From Bergeyella porcorum (GTDB lineage: Bacteria > Bacteroidota > Bacteroidia > Flavobacteriales > Weeksellaceae): DNA of 64,000 bases. Made by a program: the position numbers and the translations under genes. Where the stretch lies: assembly GCF_042427575.1 (NCBI RefSeq), contig NZ_JBHMFD010000013.1:1-64000 (forward strand), in the 5' to 3' direction. The notes beneath the pieces were generated by a model. It was not told the DNA's origin. It saw nothing but the letters and a program-made list of their open reading frames with translations, and ran no database searches. Below, one piece after another: positions 26,175-34,205 of the stretch (position 1 is the first letter of the stretch; every line of letters starts with the position of its first letter).

Positions 26175-26933
26175 ATGGCAAAAGCAAATGTAAAAGACCT
26201 TTTAGAGGCAGGTGTACACTTTGGTCATATGACTAGAAAGTGGAATCCAAATATGGCTCCATACATCTTTATGGAGAAAAACGGTATTCACATCGTAGAT
26301 TTACATAAAACAGCAGTGAAATTGGAAGAAGCTTGCCAAGCTTTGGAAAAATTGACTTCTGCAGGTAAAAAAGTTCTTTTCGTAGCGACTAAAAAGCAAG
26401 CTAAAGAAGTGGTTGCTAAGCACGCTCAAGAACTTAATATGCCTTATATTACTGAAAGATGGCCAGGTGGTATGCTTACGAACTTTGTAACGATTCGTAA
26501 GGCTGTTAAAAAAATGAACCATATTGATAAAATGAAGAAAGATGGTACTTTCGAAACTTTATCTAAAAAGGAAAGACTTCAAGTGGATAGACAAAGAGCT
26601 AACCTTGAGAAAAACCTAGGTTCTATCGCTGATATGGTGAGACTTCCTGCAGCCGTTTTCGTAGTAGATATTATGAGAGAACACATCGCGGTAACTGAAG
26701 CTAAAAAATTGGGTATTCCTGTTTTTGGTATTGTAGATACTAACTCTGACCCAAGAAAAGTAGATTTCGTAATCCCAGGAAACGATGATGCTTCTAAGTC
26801 TATTGATATGATTCTATCTGTAGTGGCAGATTCTATCAAAGAAGGACAATCTCAGAGAAAAGCTGATAAAGAAAAATCTAAAGAAGAAGGAAAAGCAACA
26901 GTAGAAGCTGATGCAGATTTTGATAACAACTAA
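26175..26933 (+). CDS. rpsB: 30S ribosomal protein S2
   Basis: 252 residues. MAKANVKDLLEAGVHFGHMTRKWNPNM and the following YIFMEKNGIHIVDLHKT are the typical N-terminus. ERWPGGMLTNFVTIRK and VDTNSDPRKVDFVIPGNDDA are further S2 signatures. The acidic C-terminal tail is Lys/Glu rich. It normally precedes tsf in this phylum, but here a terminator follows and tsf is absent from the window. Confidence 0.97.
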   Translation: MAKANVKDLLEAGVHFGHMTRKWNPNMAPYIFMEKNGIHIVDLHKTAVKLEEACQALEKLTSAGKKVLFVATKKQAKEVVAKHAQELNMPYITERWPGGMLTNFVTIRKAVKKMNHIDKMKKDGTFETLSKKERLQVDRQRANLEKNLGSIADMVRLPAAVFVVDIMREHIAVTEAKKLGIPVFGIVDTNSDPRKVDFVIPGNDDASKSIDMILSVVADSIKEGQSQRKADKEKSKEEGKATVEADADFDNN

Positions 26934-26962
26934 TATTCTTCGGAAGAATTTAATATCTAACG

Positions 26963-26990
26963 AAGCTGTCCGAAAAGGGCAGCTTTTTTT
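26963..26990 (+). terminator. rpsB terminator
   Basis: Stem AAGCTGTCC/GGGCAGCTT (26963-26971 with 26977-26985; one G-T pair), loop GAAAA, then a T run. It closes the operon after rpsB. Confidence 0.85.
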
Positions 26991-27264
26991 CATTTAAAAT
27001 TATAGGATACATACTATGGCTAAAAAAAACTCTATTTTTCGTTAGAAAAATAAATATACCATTTGATAAAGTTAATTCTATTTTTCAGGGTAATCTCTCT
27101 GTTATAATGTTCCCCATCGTATTACTTCTAGACCAGCACCGTTTTTTTGCCATTTTTAATACAAAGAAAAAGTTTTATGAAACACGTTTCACAAAAACTT
27201 CTGTCTAAACCCTTATCAGTCGATGTTTTTTTTAGTTTTTACCAACTATTTTTAGTATTATGCC
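26991..27264. other. gene-free scar downstream of rpsB
   Basis: No gene is found. An imperfect hairpin lies at 27170-27200 (arms AAGTTTTATGAAAC and GTTTCACAAAAACTT). At 27103-27118 there is TATAATGTTCCCC, the reverse complement of the GGGGACATTATA-type IS-end motif seen at 19926 and 21195. This is where tsf would be expected. Confidence 0.5.
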
Positions 27265-27579
27265 TTATTTTGATGGTTTGCTATCCAAGATATTAGCCAT
27301 TAGTTTTATATAGTCAATAGCGGTTTGCTGTTGGTGGGCAAGGAATAGATAGACAGCATCTTCGCTCAGTACACCGTGTGGAAAATCAAGGGGTGTTTGA
27401 TTGCTTCTTTCATAATCTTTTTGCCACTGAGGGCTATAATAATATGCTTCCAGCGATTGGATTTTCGGTTGCAATGATTTCCATTCTTCTAATAATGCAG
27501 TAGCTTTTTCTAGAAAATCGGAGGCGGATTTTAGATTTTGTTCTTGCTCTTTTATGGTTTTGATTTGTTCTTGGGTCAT
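27265..27579 (-). CDS. DUF4298 family protein
   Basis: 104 residues, mostly helical, with no signal or membrane segment. EQEQNLKSASDFLEKATALLEEW, ALEAYYYSPQWQKDYE-like text (SLEAYYYSPQWQKDYE) and GVLSEDAVYLFL match the DUF4298 pattern. The role is unknown. Its ATG overlaps the stop of the bestrophin gene by 4 bp, so the two are coupled. Confidence 0.8.
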   Translation of the reverse strand: MTQEQIKTIKEQEQNLKSASDFLEKATALLEEWKSLQPKIQSLEAYYYSPQWQKDYERSNQTPLDFPHGVLSEDAVYLFLAHQQQTAIDYIKLMANILDSKPSK

Positions 27580-28472
27580 TGGTTCATAGTGTTTAATTTG
27601 TTTTTCACTTCATCACAGTTCTGAACAATCGTTTGGCAGATTTTATCTACACTTATAGAAGTTTTACTATTCAGAAAAGGCTCTCCGTAGAGGTTTGCCA
27701 GTCGGTTGATGGTAAGGAATGCCGTGCTAATCATTGCTACAATGGGGATGGTTAAAAATTCCAGATGGCTGTTTTCTCCTCCTAAATCGATATCTCCTAT
27801 AAATAAAGGGATTAGTGCTACATATACCCAGACAATCAGGCGTGTGAAGGCACTATAAATCTTGAGGAATGGGGTGCTTTTGATGCGTTCTGCCTTGCCT
27901 TGAATGTCATAAAATCGGTTGATATGTTGCATCAAATCCGCTTTTTCAGAAAAAGCCGAAGAATGAAAATCTTTTTCAAAAGCAATGGATAAAGCCATCA
28001 AAATTTCGTTGGATATTTTATTTTGGGAATTTATAGAAAAGAGGGCAAATAATTGCTGCTCTTTATCACTCAACTTCACTAGGCGGTTTTTGATTTCATT
28101 GGTCAATTGTTTTACATAGAATTGCTCCAGCGAAATCAGCTGTTGTATATAGAGTTTATCGGCTTTGGAAACATTTTTTTCATTGCTATAATAAGCGTAG
28201 ATTTTATTAGCGAAGCTTCGGGAGTTATTGGTTAGTTCTCCAAAAATTTTGCGGGCTTCCCACCATCTATCATAGGCAGAGTTCATCCGAAATCCTAAGA
28301 AAAAAGCTACCGCCATACCAAAAACGGCGCCCAACTGACCAGCGGTGTACAGCTTGTCGTCCAAAATTTCTTCTGCAATAAGGAAGAGTGTAGCATAGGC
28401 GGAAGTGGCTATTGCAAATGGAAATGCAATTTTGAGAAGGTGGACAAAGCCTTGTTTTTCTGATGTAATCAT
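27576..28472 (-). CDS. bestrophin-family membrane channel protein
   Basis: 298 residues from the ATG at 28472 (MITSEKQGFVHLL); an upstream in-frame ATG at 28496 adds eight residues. The bestrophin/UPF0187 pattern is clear: early transmembrane helices, then GFRMNSAYDRWWEARKIFGELTNNSR, then IYSAFTRLIVWVYVALIPL and a final membrane pair. Bacterial members form pentameric ion channels in the inner membrane. It is coupled to the DUF4298 gene by a 4-bp overlap. Confidence 0.88.
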   Translation of the reverse strand: MITSEKQGFVHLLKIAFPFAIATSAYATLFLIAEEILDDKLYTAGQLGAVFGMAVAFFLGFRMNSAYDRWWEARKIFGELTNNSRSFANKIYAYYSNEKNVSKADKLYIQQLISLEQFYVKQLTNEIKNRLVKLSDKEQQLFALFSINSQNKISNEILMALSIAFEKDFHSSAFSEKADLMQHINRFYDIQGKAERIKSTPFLKIYSAFTRLIVWVYVALIPLFIGDIDLGGENSHLEFLTIPIVAMISTAFLTINRLANLYGEPFLNSKTSISVDKICQTIVQNCDEVKNKLNTMNQ

Positions 28473-28589
28473 ATCGGTGATATATAGAGCATACAAGGTG
28501 CTAAGCGTATTTTATAGCCCCTGAGCAATATTTATTTTGCAAATGTATTGATTTTTAGATTTTTCTAAAGCGAAGTTGGTATTTAACGA

Positions 28590-30230
28590 TTATTCTGACT
28601 TGGTGGAGTTGGATTGTACCTGCTTGATGATACGTTGAAGCTGTTCCAGCTCCTTATCGTTTAGTTTTTTCCATATAAAACCTTCTTTGGGGGATTTGCC
28701 TATTTTCTGAGGGAAAATTTGGGTTTCAGAATATTCTTTCAAAGCAAAAAATGTGATGGCAGGCATTGGTGTATCAAAGCTGAATGGATAGCCTTGGCTT
28801 ACATTGAATTTTAGATTGCCCACCTGATGGGTGCTGTATCGCTTAAGAATGTAATGAGAAGGTTTCACAAGCTGTTGGGTATTGAATCCTTTCATAAAAT
28901 GCCCCAATTGAAAACTCGGAATATAGGTTTGTACCCAATGAGGCTGTGCTAGAAAGCCGATGAAAAATATACTCAAAGATGCAAATAATGAGATGCCCAT
29001 TGTTTTGGAACAACGGTGGTGTAATAAAACTAGAGCTACCACAAAGAAAACATCCAGAAAAAAACGGTATTGGGCAGAAAATAGCAAAACGAGTACGCTT
29101 TTGACCACCACAGCAAAAAATAAAAAGTAGAGAATGCTGGATTTTCGGATGATGGTGATGATGCTTAAAAGAATAATGGATAGAATGAAAGCGATGTGAA
29201 TAAAAGCTTTAATCCCTTTGAGCGTTATCCAATTGATGATGTAATCCCAAGTGCTGAACTGCCGTATTTTCTCCATAGAATACTGCATATCATAGGTTTT
29301 TTGTATGGCAATTTCGGAGGATATTTTTAGCGTTTCAGGGTCGGGTTTCCAGCTGAGATTTAAATCTAAAACCTGAACAGGAAAAATAGGGTAGCCAAAG
29401 CACCAGATGTTTTTTAAGATGAAAAGAAGGATGAAAATGCACCCTACTACATAATGCTTAGCAGAAACTTTTACTTTAAAAAAGAGATAGAGTAGCGTAA
29501 ATATAGGCACCCAAATCATTGTCGGTTTGATGACGAAAACAAAAGCGGAAAGCAACCAAAGCGAAGAAGCATTGGTATTCTGACGGAAAACTTCGTTGAG
29601 GATGATTAAGGAAATAACAAGGGTAGGGAGGTCTGGGCTGGGAGATTGGGCAAATAGAAAGAAAAAAGGTAAAAAAATCCAATGCACCCACGCAGAACGC
29701 TCAAAAATGTAGATGAGGTAAATGACCAACACTATTGTGTTGAGGCGAAAAAAAATATCAGAAAAGGAGGACAATCCCACTTGTAAGATGTGCCATACAG
29801 ACATTTGTCCCAATACAATGTCCAGATTAGAGATGCCTTTAGTAAGTCCAAAGGTCTTTATCCAATTGATGGTAGGGATATAGTATCCAAAATGGTCTAA
29901 AATAAAAGGATAAAAAGAACCCGCAAGAAGGCAAACTACCAGTGAAATACCAAAATAAAAAGAATGTTGCCGTAAGAATGAAAGCAACTCTCGATGGGAT
30001 TTCATCAAGAAAAATCCTGTGAATCCAAAGATTAAAAACACCACTTCCGCATAGAGATTGATGGGCAAGAAGAAAGCAAAGAGCGTCCAGACGAGGGTTG
30101 TAGCACTCATTCCCAATAAAGCTTTTATCGCCAAGCTGTTATTGAAGATTTTAAAGCATCGTTCGCACCAGTTGCCTACCCCTATCAGTGCGGGAATAAG
30201 CAGTAATATAGAAATAAAAATATATAACAT
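28590..30230 (-). CDS. large polytopic membrane protein, glycosyltransferase-like
   Basis: 546 residues from the ATG at 30230. The open frame extends to 30368 but would run into tRNA-Cys. At least ten transmembrane helices cover residues 1-430, with a soluble C-terminal tail of about 110 residues. The layout resembles GT-C-type or LIC_10190-like membrane proteins of Bacteroidota; no catalytic motif can be pointed to with certainty. It probably acts in envelope glycan or polymer synthesis, which is inference from topology. Confidence 0.6.
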   Translation of the reverse strand: MLYIFISILLLIPALIGVGNWCERCFKIFNNSLAIKALLGMSATTLVWTLFAFFLPINLYAEVVFLIFGFTGFFLMKSHRELLSFLRQHSFYFGISLVVCLLAGSFYPFILDHFGYYIPTINWIKTFGLTKGISNLDIVLGQMSVWHILQVGLSSFSDIFFRLNTIVLVIYLIYIFERSAWVHWIFLPFFFLFAQSPSPDLPTLVISLIILNEVFRQNTNASSLWLLSAFVFVIKPTMIWVPIFTLLYLFFKVKVSAKHYVVGCIFILLFILKNIWCFGYPIFPVQVLDLNLSWKPDPETLKISSEIAIQKTYDMQYSMEKIRQFSTWDYIINWITLKGIKAFIHIAFILSIILLSIITIIRKSSILYFLFFAVVVKSVLVLLFSAQYRFFLDVFFVVALVLLHHRCSKTMGISLFASLSIFFIGFLAQPHWVQTYIPSFQLGHFMKGFNTQQLVKPSHYILKRYSTHQVGNLKFNVSQGYPFSFDTPMPAITFFALKEYSETQIFPQKIGKSPKEGFIWKKLNDKELEQLQRIIKQVQSNSTKSE

Positions 30231-30322
30231 AAAACGCCTCAGATTTGAAATGTTAAAATTATAAATATTAATGGAAATAAAAAACGCAACGCTTTGATTA
30301 TAAAAGCGTTGCGTGTATTTTG

Positions 30323-30393
30323 AGGTACCTAGCGGATTCGAACCGCTGTAGATGGTGTTGCAGACCACTGCCTAGCCACTCGGCCAAAGTACC
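30323..30393 (-). tRNA. tRNA-Cys (GCA)
   Basis: 71 nt without encoded CCA. The acceptor arms pair GGTACTT with AGGTACC. The anticodon loop is CTGCAAC with anticodon GCA, and the T loop is GGTTCGAATCC. The discriminator base is U73, the known cysteine identity element. Confidence 0.95.
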
Positions 30394-30477
30394 CTTTGTT
30401 TTGGACTGCAAATTTAAAATATTTTTTTGAAAAAGAAATAAAAAGTTGATAAATTTTTTTCCTCCCTTTTTCATTCC

Positions 30478-30485
30478 TATATTTG
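30478..30485 (+). promoter_or_regulatory. -7 box of ribBA promoter
   Basis: TATATTTG, 19 bp before the ribBA ATG at 30505. Confidence 0.6.
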
Positions 30486-30504
30486 TAGGGTTAAAAATAC
30501 AGTA

Positions 30505-31626
30505 ATGTCAGAGATTATTCTAAATACAATTCCAGAAGCGATAGAAGACCTGAAAAATGGGAAAATCATCATCGTGGTAGATGATGAAGATAGAGAGAAC
30601 GAGGGCGATTTTCTCTCTGCCGCAGAGCTTACCACACCAGAGATTATTAATTTTATGACCATCCACGGGCGTGGGCTTATCTGTACGCCACTTCCAGAAA
30701 AACGATGCGAAGAACTGGGTTTGGATATTATGGTAGCAAGAAGCAGCGACCCCAAAGAAACAGCCTTTACCGTTTCGGTAGATTTATTGGGAGATGGGGT
30801 TTCTACGGGGATTTCAGCTAGTGATAGAGCCAAAACCATTTTAGCACTGATGGATGAGAAAACCAAACCATCAGATTTTATGCGTCCAGGGCATATTTTC
30901 CCACTTCGTGCCAGAAAAGGAGGCGTTCTGAAGAGAGCGGGGCATACCGAAGCTGCAATTGACCTGACCAAATTAGCAGGCTTAAAAGAAGGAGGCGTAA
31001 TCTGTGAGATTATGAATGAAGACGGCACAATGGCTCGTTTGCCACAATTGGTAGAATTGGCTAAAAAGCATAACCTGAAAATTGTTTCCATAGAAGATTT
31101 GATACAGTATCAGTTGCAAAAAGGCAATCTGATAGAAAGAATAGAAGAACGCCCTGTGAAGACGCACTATGGCGATTTTGATTTCTATGCCTTCCGTGAA
31201 ACCAGTACAGACCAAATTCATTTTGCCATTACTAAAGGTACTTGGACGCCAGATGACCCTGTATTGGTGAGGGTACAAGCTTCCAACTCTTATTTTGATG
31301 TGCTGAGCCGCTTGATTACGGGGGAAAAACCATTGTTGGAAAAAGTTACCAATATGATTAATGAAGAGGGAAAAGGGGTCGTTATTTTCATTAACAATGT
31401 TTCTAATAATGAAAATACAATGCGTAAACTACAACAGTTTCTAGATTACCAAGATGGGCAGGAACAACGCCCAACTTTAGCGTCTAATTTTAGAGACTAT
31501 GGCATTGGAACACAGATTTTAAAGAACCTTGGAGTTAATAAATTCCGAGTCATTACCCAAAGCCCTAATACCAAACCGATGGTGGGTGGCTATGGGGTAG
31601 AAGTTACAGAGATGGTGGAGCTTTAA
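30505..31626 (+). CDS. ribB: RibBA-type protein with degenerate cyclohydrolase domain
   Basis: 373 residues. The N-terminal 3,4-dihydroxy-2-butanone-4-phosphate synthase domain (about 5-205) is intact: the acidic loop DDEDRENEGD (26-35), RPGHIFPLRA and RAGHTEAAIDL. It makes the four-carbon unit of riboflavin from ribulose-5-phosphate. The C-terminal GTP cyclohydrolase II-like domain (about 210-373) has lost its three zinc-binding cysteines: VRVQASNSYFDVLSRLI stands where active enzymes have a Cys-rich GDxxxSxxCDC loop. DYGIGTQILKNLGV survives. Probably only the RibB activity remains and a separate RibA should exist. Confidence 0.88.
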   Translation: MSEIILNTIPEAIEDLKNGKIIIVVDDEDRENEGDFLSAAELTTPEIINFMTIHGRGLICTPLPEKRCEELGLDIMVARSSDPKETAFTVSVDLLGDGVSTGISASDRAKTILALMDEKTKPSDFMRPGHIFPLRARKGGVLKRAGHTEAAIDLTKLAGLKEGGVICEIMNEDGTMARLPQLVELAKKHNLKIVSIEDLIQYQLQKGNLIERIEERPVKTHYGDFDFYAFRETSTDQIHFAITKGTWTPDDPVLVRVQASNSYFDVLSRLITGEKPLLEKVTNMINEEGKGVVIFINNVSNNENTMRKLQQFLDYQDGQEQRPTLASNFRDYGIGTQILKNLGVNKFRVITQSPNTKPMVGGYGVEVTEMVEL

Positions 31627-31651
31627 GCGTTTTTTTAGAGTATTGAATAAT

Positions 31652-31682
31652 AATCCTACGGCATTAGTTCCGTAGGATTTTT
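31652..31682 (+). terminator. ribBA terminator
   Basis: Stem AATCCTACGG/CCGTAGGATT (31652-31661 with 31670-31679), loop of 8 nt, followed by a T run. Confidence 0.85.
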
Positions 31683-31796
31683 GTTTTCGGACTTTAACAA
31701 ACTTTATGATTCTCGGTTTTTAACTTGAATCTTCTTCCTCCATCCAAAAGAGTGTAAAACAAAAAGGAAATTAAAACAATTTAAAAGCAACAAGAG

Positions 31797-32228
31797 ATGA
31801 AAAAGTTAGTTTATAGTTTCGCATTTTTAGCGATAGGTACTTTCGTAATGGCACAGCAACAACCAGCAAAAGCGGATGCAAAAGCCAATAAAGAACAGAA
31901 AAGAGCAGAGCATCTGGCAGAGATGCAAAAGGAACTCCACCTTACGCCTACACAGGTGGCTCAGATTAAAACCCTTCACGAAAAGCATTACGCAGAACGA
32001 GAGCAGCAAAGGGCTAAGCAAAGCGAAATGAGAAAGCAAATGGCAGAAGATAAAGCGAAGAAAAAACAGCAGATGGAGGCAGAAATGAAAAAAATCTTAA
32101 CGCCAGAGCAATTCACCCAGTGGCAAGCTAAAAAAGAAGAGAAACATAAAGAGATGGAGCAAAAGAGAAAACATCTGAAAGAAACCAATAAAGACAGAAA
32201 ATGGGGACAAACTCCATCTAAATCATAA
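31797..32228 (+). CDS. secreted Lys/Glu-rich DUF4890/Spy-like protein
   Basis: 143 residues. A signal peptide (about 1-20, ending VMAQ) is followed by a highly charged all-alpha mature part with the LTPTQVAQIKTLHEKHYAE and LTPEQFTQW repeats typical of DUF4890/Spy-CpxP-like periplasmic proteins. Related proteins are metal- or stress-linked chaperones, but no role is proven here. It has its own terminator (32287-32316) and is followed by ferritin. Confidence 0.75.
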   Translation: MKKLVYSFAFLAIGTFVMAQQQPAKADAKANKEQKRAEHLAEMQKELHLTPTQVAQIKTLHEKHYAEREQQRAKQSEMRKQMAEDKAKKKQQMEAEMKKILTPEQFTQWQAKKEEKHKEMEQKRKHLKETNKDRKWGQTPSKS

Positions 32229-32286
32229 AAAATGTTCGTAAAGATTTGAATTTAAGTTCATAATTTTGTTTTTTTTAATGGTTGAA

Positions 32287-32316
32287 GAAAGGCGAAAATT
32301 TTTGCCTTTCTTTTTT
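32287..32316 (+). terminator. terminator of DUF4890 gene
   Basis: Stem GAAAGGC/GCCTTTC (32287-32293 with 32304-32310), followed by TTTTTT. Confidence 0.75.
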
Positions 32317-32369
32317 ATGGATAAATTCAGTAACTTTACACTCGGAAAAAATAAAATAAATTTAGAATT

Positions 32370-32879
32370 ATGATAAGTAAAGAAATCAGTCAGTTGATTA
32401 ATGACCAAATCGCGAAAGAGCAGTATGCAGCACAGTATTACCTTTCTATGTCTGCGTGGTTTAATAGTAGAGACTTGGAAGGAATTGCCAATTACTTCCG
32501 CATCCAATGCAAAGAAGAACTAATGCACGCAGATAAAATGTTTGATTACCTTGCAGATGTGGGTGGAGATATCATTTTGCAAGAAATTCCTCAGCCACCA
32601 CACGAGTTTTCTGATGTGCAAGAGGTTTTTGAAAAAGCATTGGAACACGAAAAATTGGTTACCAAAAGCATTTTCAATATCGTGAAAAAAGCCAATGAGG
32701 AGGGAGATTTTGCTACCACTTCATTCTTGCAATGGTTTGTAAATGAGCAGGTAGAGGAGGAGTCTTCTGCATCGCTTTTGGTTTCAAAAATCAAAATGGT
32801 GAAAGACAATCCATCGGCATTATACCTTTTTGACCAAGAGTTGGCTCAGAGAGTTTTTACCCCTGAGACGGGTGCGTAG
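32370..32879 (+). CDS. ftnA: ferritin (non-haem iron storage)
   Basis: 169 residues, a typical bacterial ferritin subunit. Diiron-site residues are visible: Glu17 in KEQYAAQYY, then the KEELMHADKM cluster with Glu50 and His53, and a second helix pair carrying EHEKLVTKSI and NEQVEEESSA. Twenty-four such subunits form a cage that oxidises and stores iron. A TAACTTTA sequence at 32330-32337 is a near match to the -7 box. It is monocistronic with a strong terminator. Confidence 0.95.
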   Translation: MISKEISQLINDQIAKEQYAAQYYLSMSAWFNSRDLEGIANYFRIQCKEELMHADKMFDYLADVGGDIILQEIPQPPHEFSDVQEVFEKALEHEKLVTKSIFNIVKKANEEGDFATTSFLQWFVNEQVEEESSASLLVSKIKMVKDNPSALYLFDQELAQRVFTPETGA

Positions 32880-32905
32880 TCATCTGATATTAACACTAAA
32901 AAATA

Positions 32906-32938
32906 AAAAACCATCTCCGCTATTGTGAGATGGTTTTT
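32906..32938 (+). terminator. ferritin terminator
   Basis: Stem AAAAACCATCTC/GAGATGGTTTTT (32906-32917 with 32927-32938). Confidence 0.85.
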
Positions 32939-32997
32939 GAATTTTGGAAGATAGTGGAATTAATTATCATCATATAAATGAAATAGTTAAGATGAAA

Positions 32998-33028
32998 TTT
33001 GCATATATCAAAAAAAGTCTTACCTTTG
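32998..33028 (+). promoter_or_regulatory. strong promoter facing the (CA)n tract
   Basis: TTTG at 32998-33001, an exact 19-bp spacer and TACCTTTG at 33021-33028. This is as good as the ribosomal promoters of the window. Transcription would begin near 33035 and run straight into the (CA)n tract. Confidence 0.65.
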
Positions 33029-33117
33029 CCCCACTCTATGTTGCACAATATCCACATATTACAACAAAAAAATACAAAAAACTACCCCAATTATTTGGTA
33101 GTTTCGGATAATTGTGT

Positions 33118-33320
<203 letters not shown>

Positions 33321-33425
33321 TCACCGTCGCTATACCTTAGTATAAACGCGTGCCTGTGCGTATTTTACAAAAATAATTTTGAAATAAAAAATAAGTCCAA
33401 AAAATATTTTTTGGACGATAATGCT

Positions 33426-33470
33426 ATCCCAATGTGGTTTTCTCTGAAAACTGCATTGGGATTTTTTGTT
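33426..33470 (+). terminator. long hairpin terminator
   Basis: ATCCCAATG (33426-33434) pairs with CATTGGGAT (33454-33462), and inside it GTTTTC pairs with GAAAAC. A run of T follows. There is no gene directly before it. Confidence 0.75.
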
Positions 33471-34205
33471 TCCTTGAATATCCCCTTATCCCCCGAAGGG
33501 GGAAGCACTGCTTGGTGGTTGTCAGTTGATGGAAATAAGGGGAAATGGACAGAAGCTTTGCGAAACCTCTGCGACCTTTGCGGTAAAATGAAACCGCAAA
33601 GATGCCAAGAAACGCGAAGTTGGTTGATGGTTGACAGTTGTCGGTTGATTGTGAAAACTTAAAATTGTTAAAAAGCTAGAAGGATATAAAGCTAAGAAGT
33701 TAGAAAGATAGATGGTTGATAGTAAAAACTCAGCACTTGATAAAAGTCTTTTCTCTTTCTTCTTTCCTCTTTCTTCAAATAAAACTCAAAACTATAAAAA
33801 AGCTAAGAGGCTAGCACACTGATAGAGCGTTAAAAGAAGGAAAAAAATGATTTTTTCGTTCGTGTTTAAAAAGTTAATAAAGTTGTGTGTTAAAAGTTTT
33901 ATCAGACTAGCCTCTTTTTTTAAATGGTTGATAGTTGATGGTTGTCGGTTGATGGTAAAAACTCAACACTCAAAACTGAAAATTAGTTGATAGTTGATGG
34001 TTGATGGAGAACAATTCAAGACTAAGGATAATAGTATTAGCGTCTTTGCCCCTTTCGGGGGACAGGGGGCTGATTCAAAACTCAACACTCAAAACTGAAA
34101 ATTAGTTGATGGTTGTCGGTTGATGGTGAAAACTCAAAACTCAGCACTCAACACTCAAAACTTAGGAAATATAATGTTTAATATATAATTTAAAACCAAT
34201 TTAAG
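33471..34205. repeat. gene-free region of dispersed repeats
   Basis: No gene is supported. The stretch is a patchwork of repeats that recur at 1-431 and, inverted, at 36740-36985: CCCCCGAAGGGGG-type cores (33488 and 34050), CGCAAAGATGCCAAGAAACG near 33595, many copies of GTTGATGGTTG or GTCGGTTGATGG, several AAAACTCAACACTCAAAAC pieces and a run of CTTTCTTCTTTC near 33755. Confidence 0.65.

Noticed and set aside
30231..30368. Upstream extension of the membrane protein gene
   Set aside because: It would run into tRNA-Cys (30323-30393); the ATG at 30230 begins directly at the first transmembrane helix.
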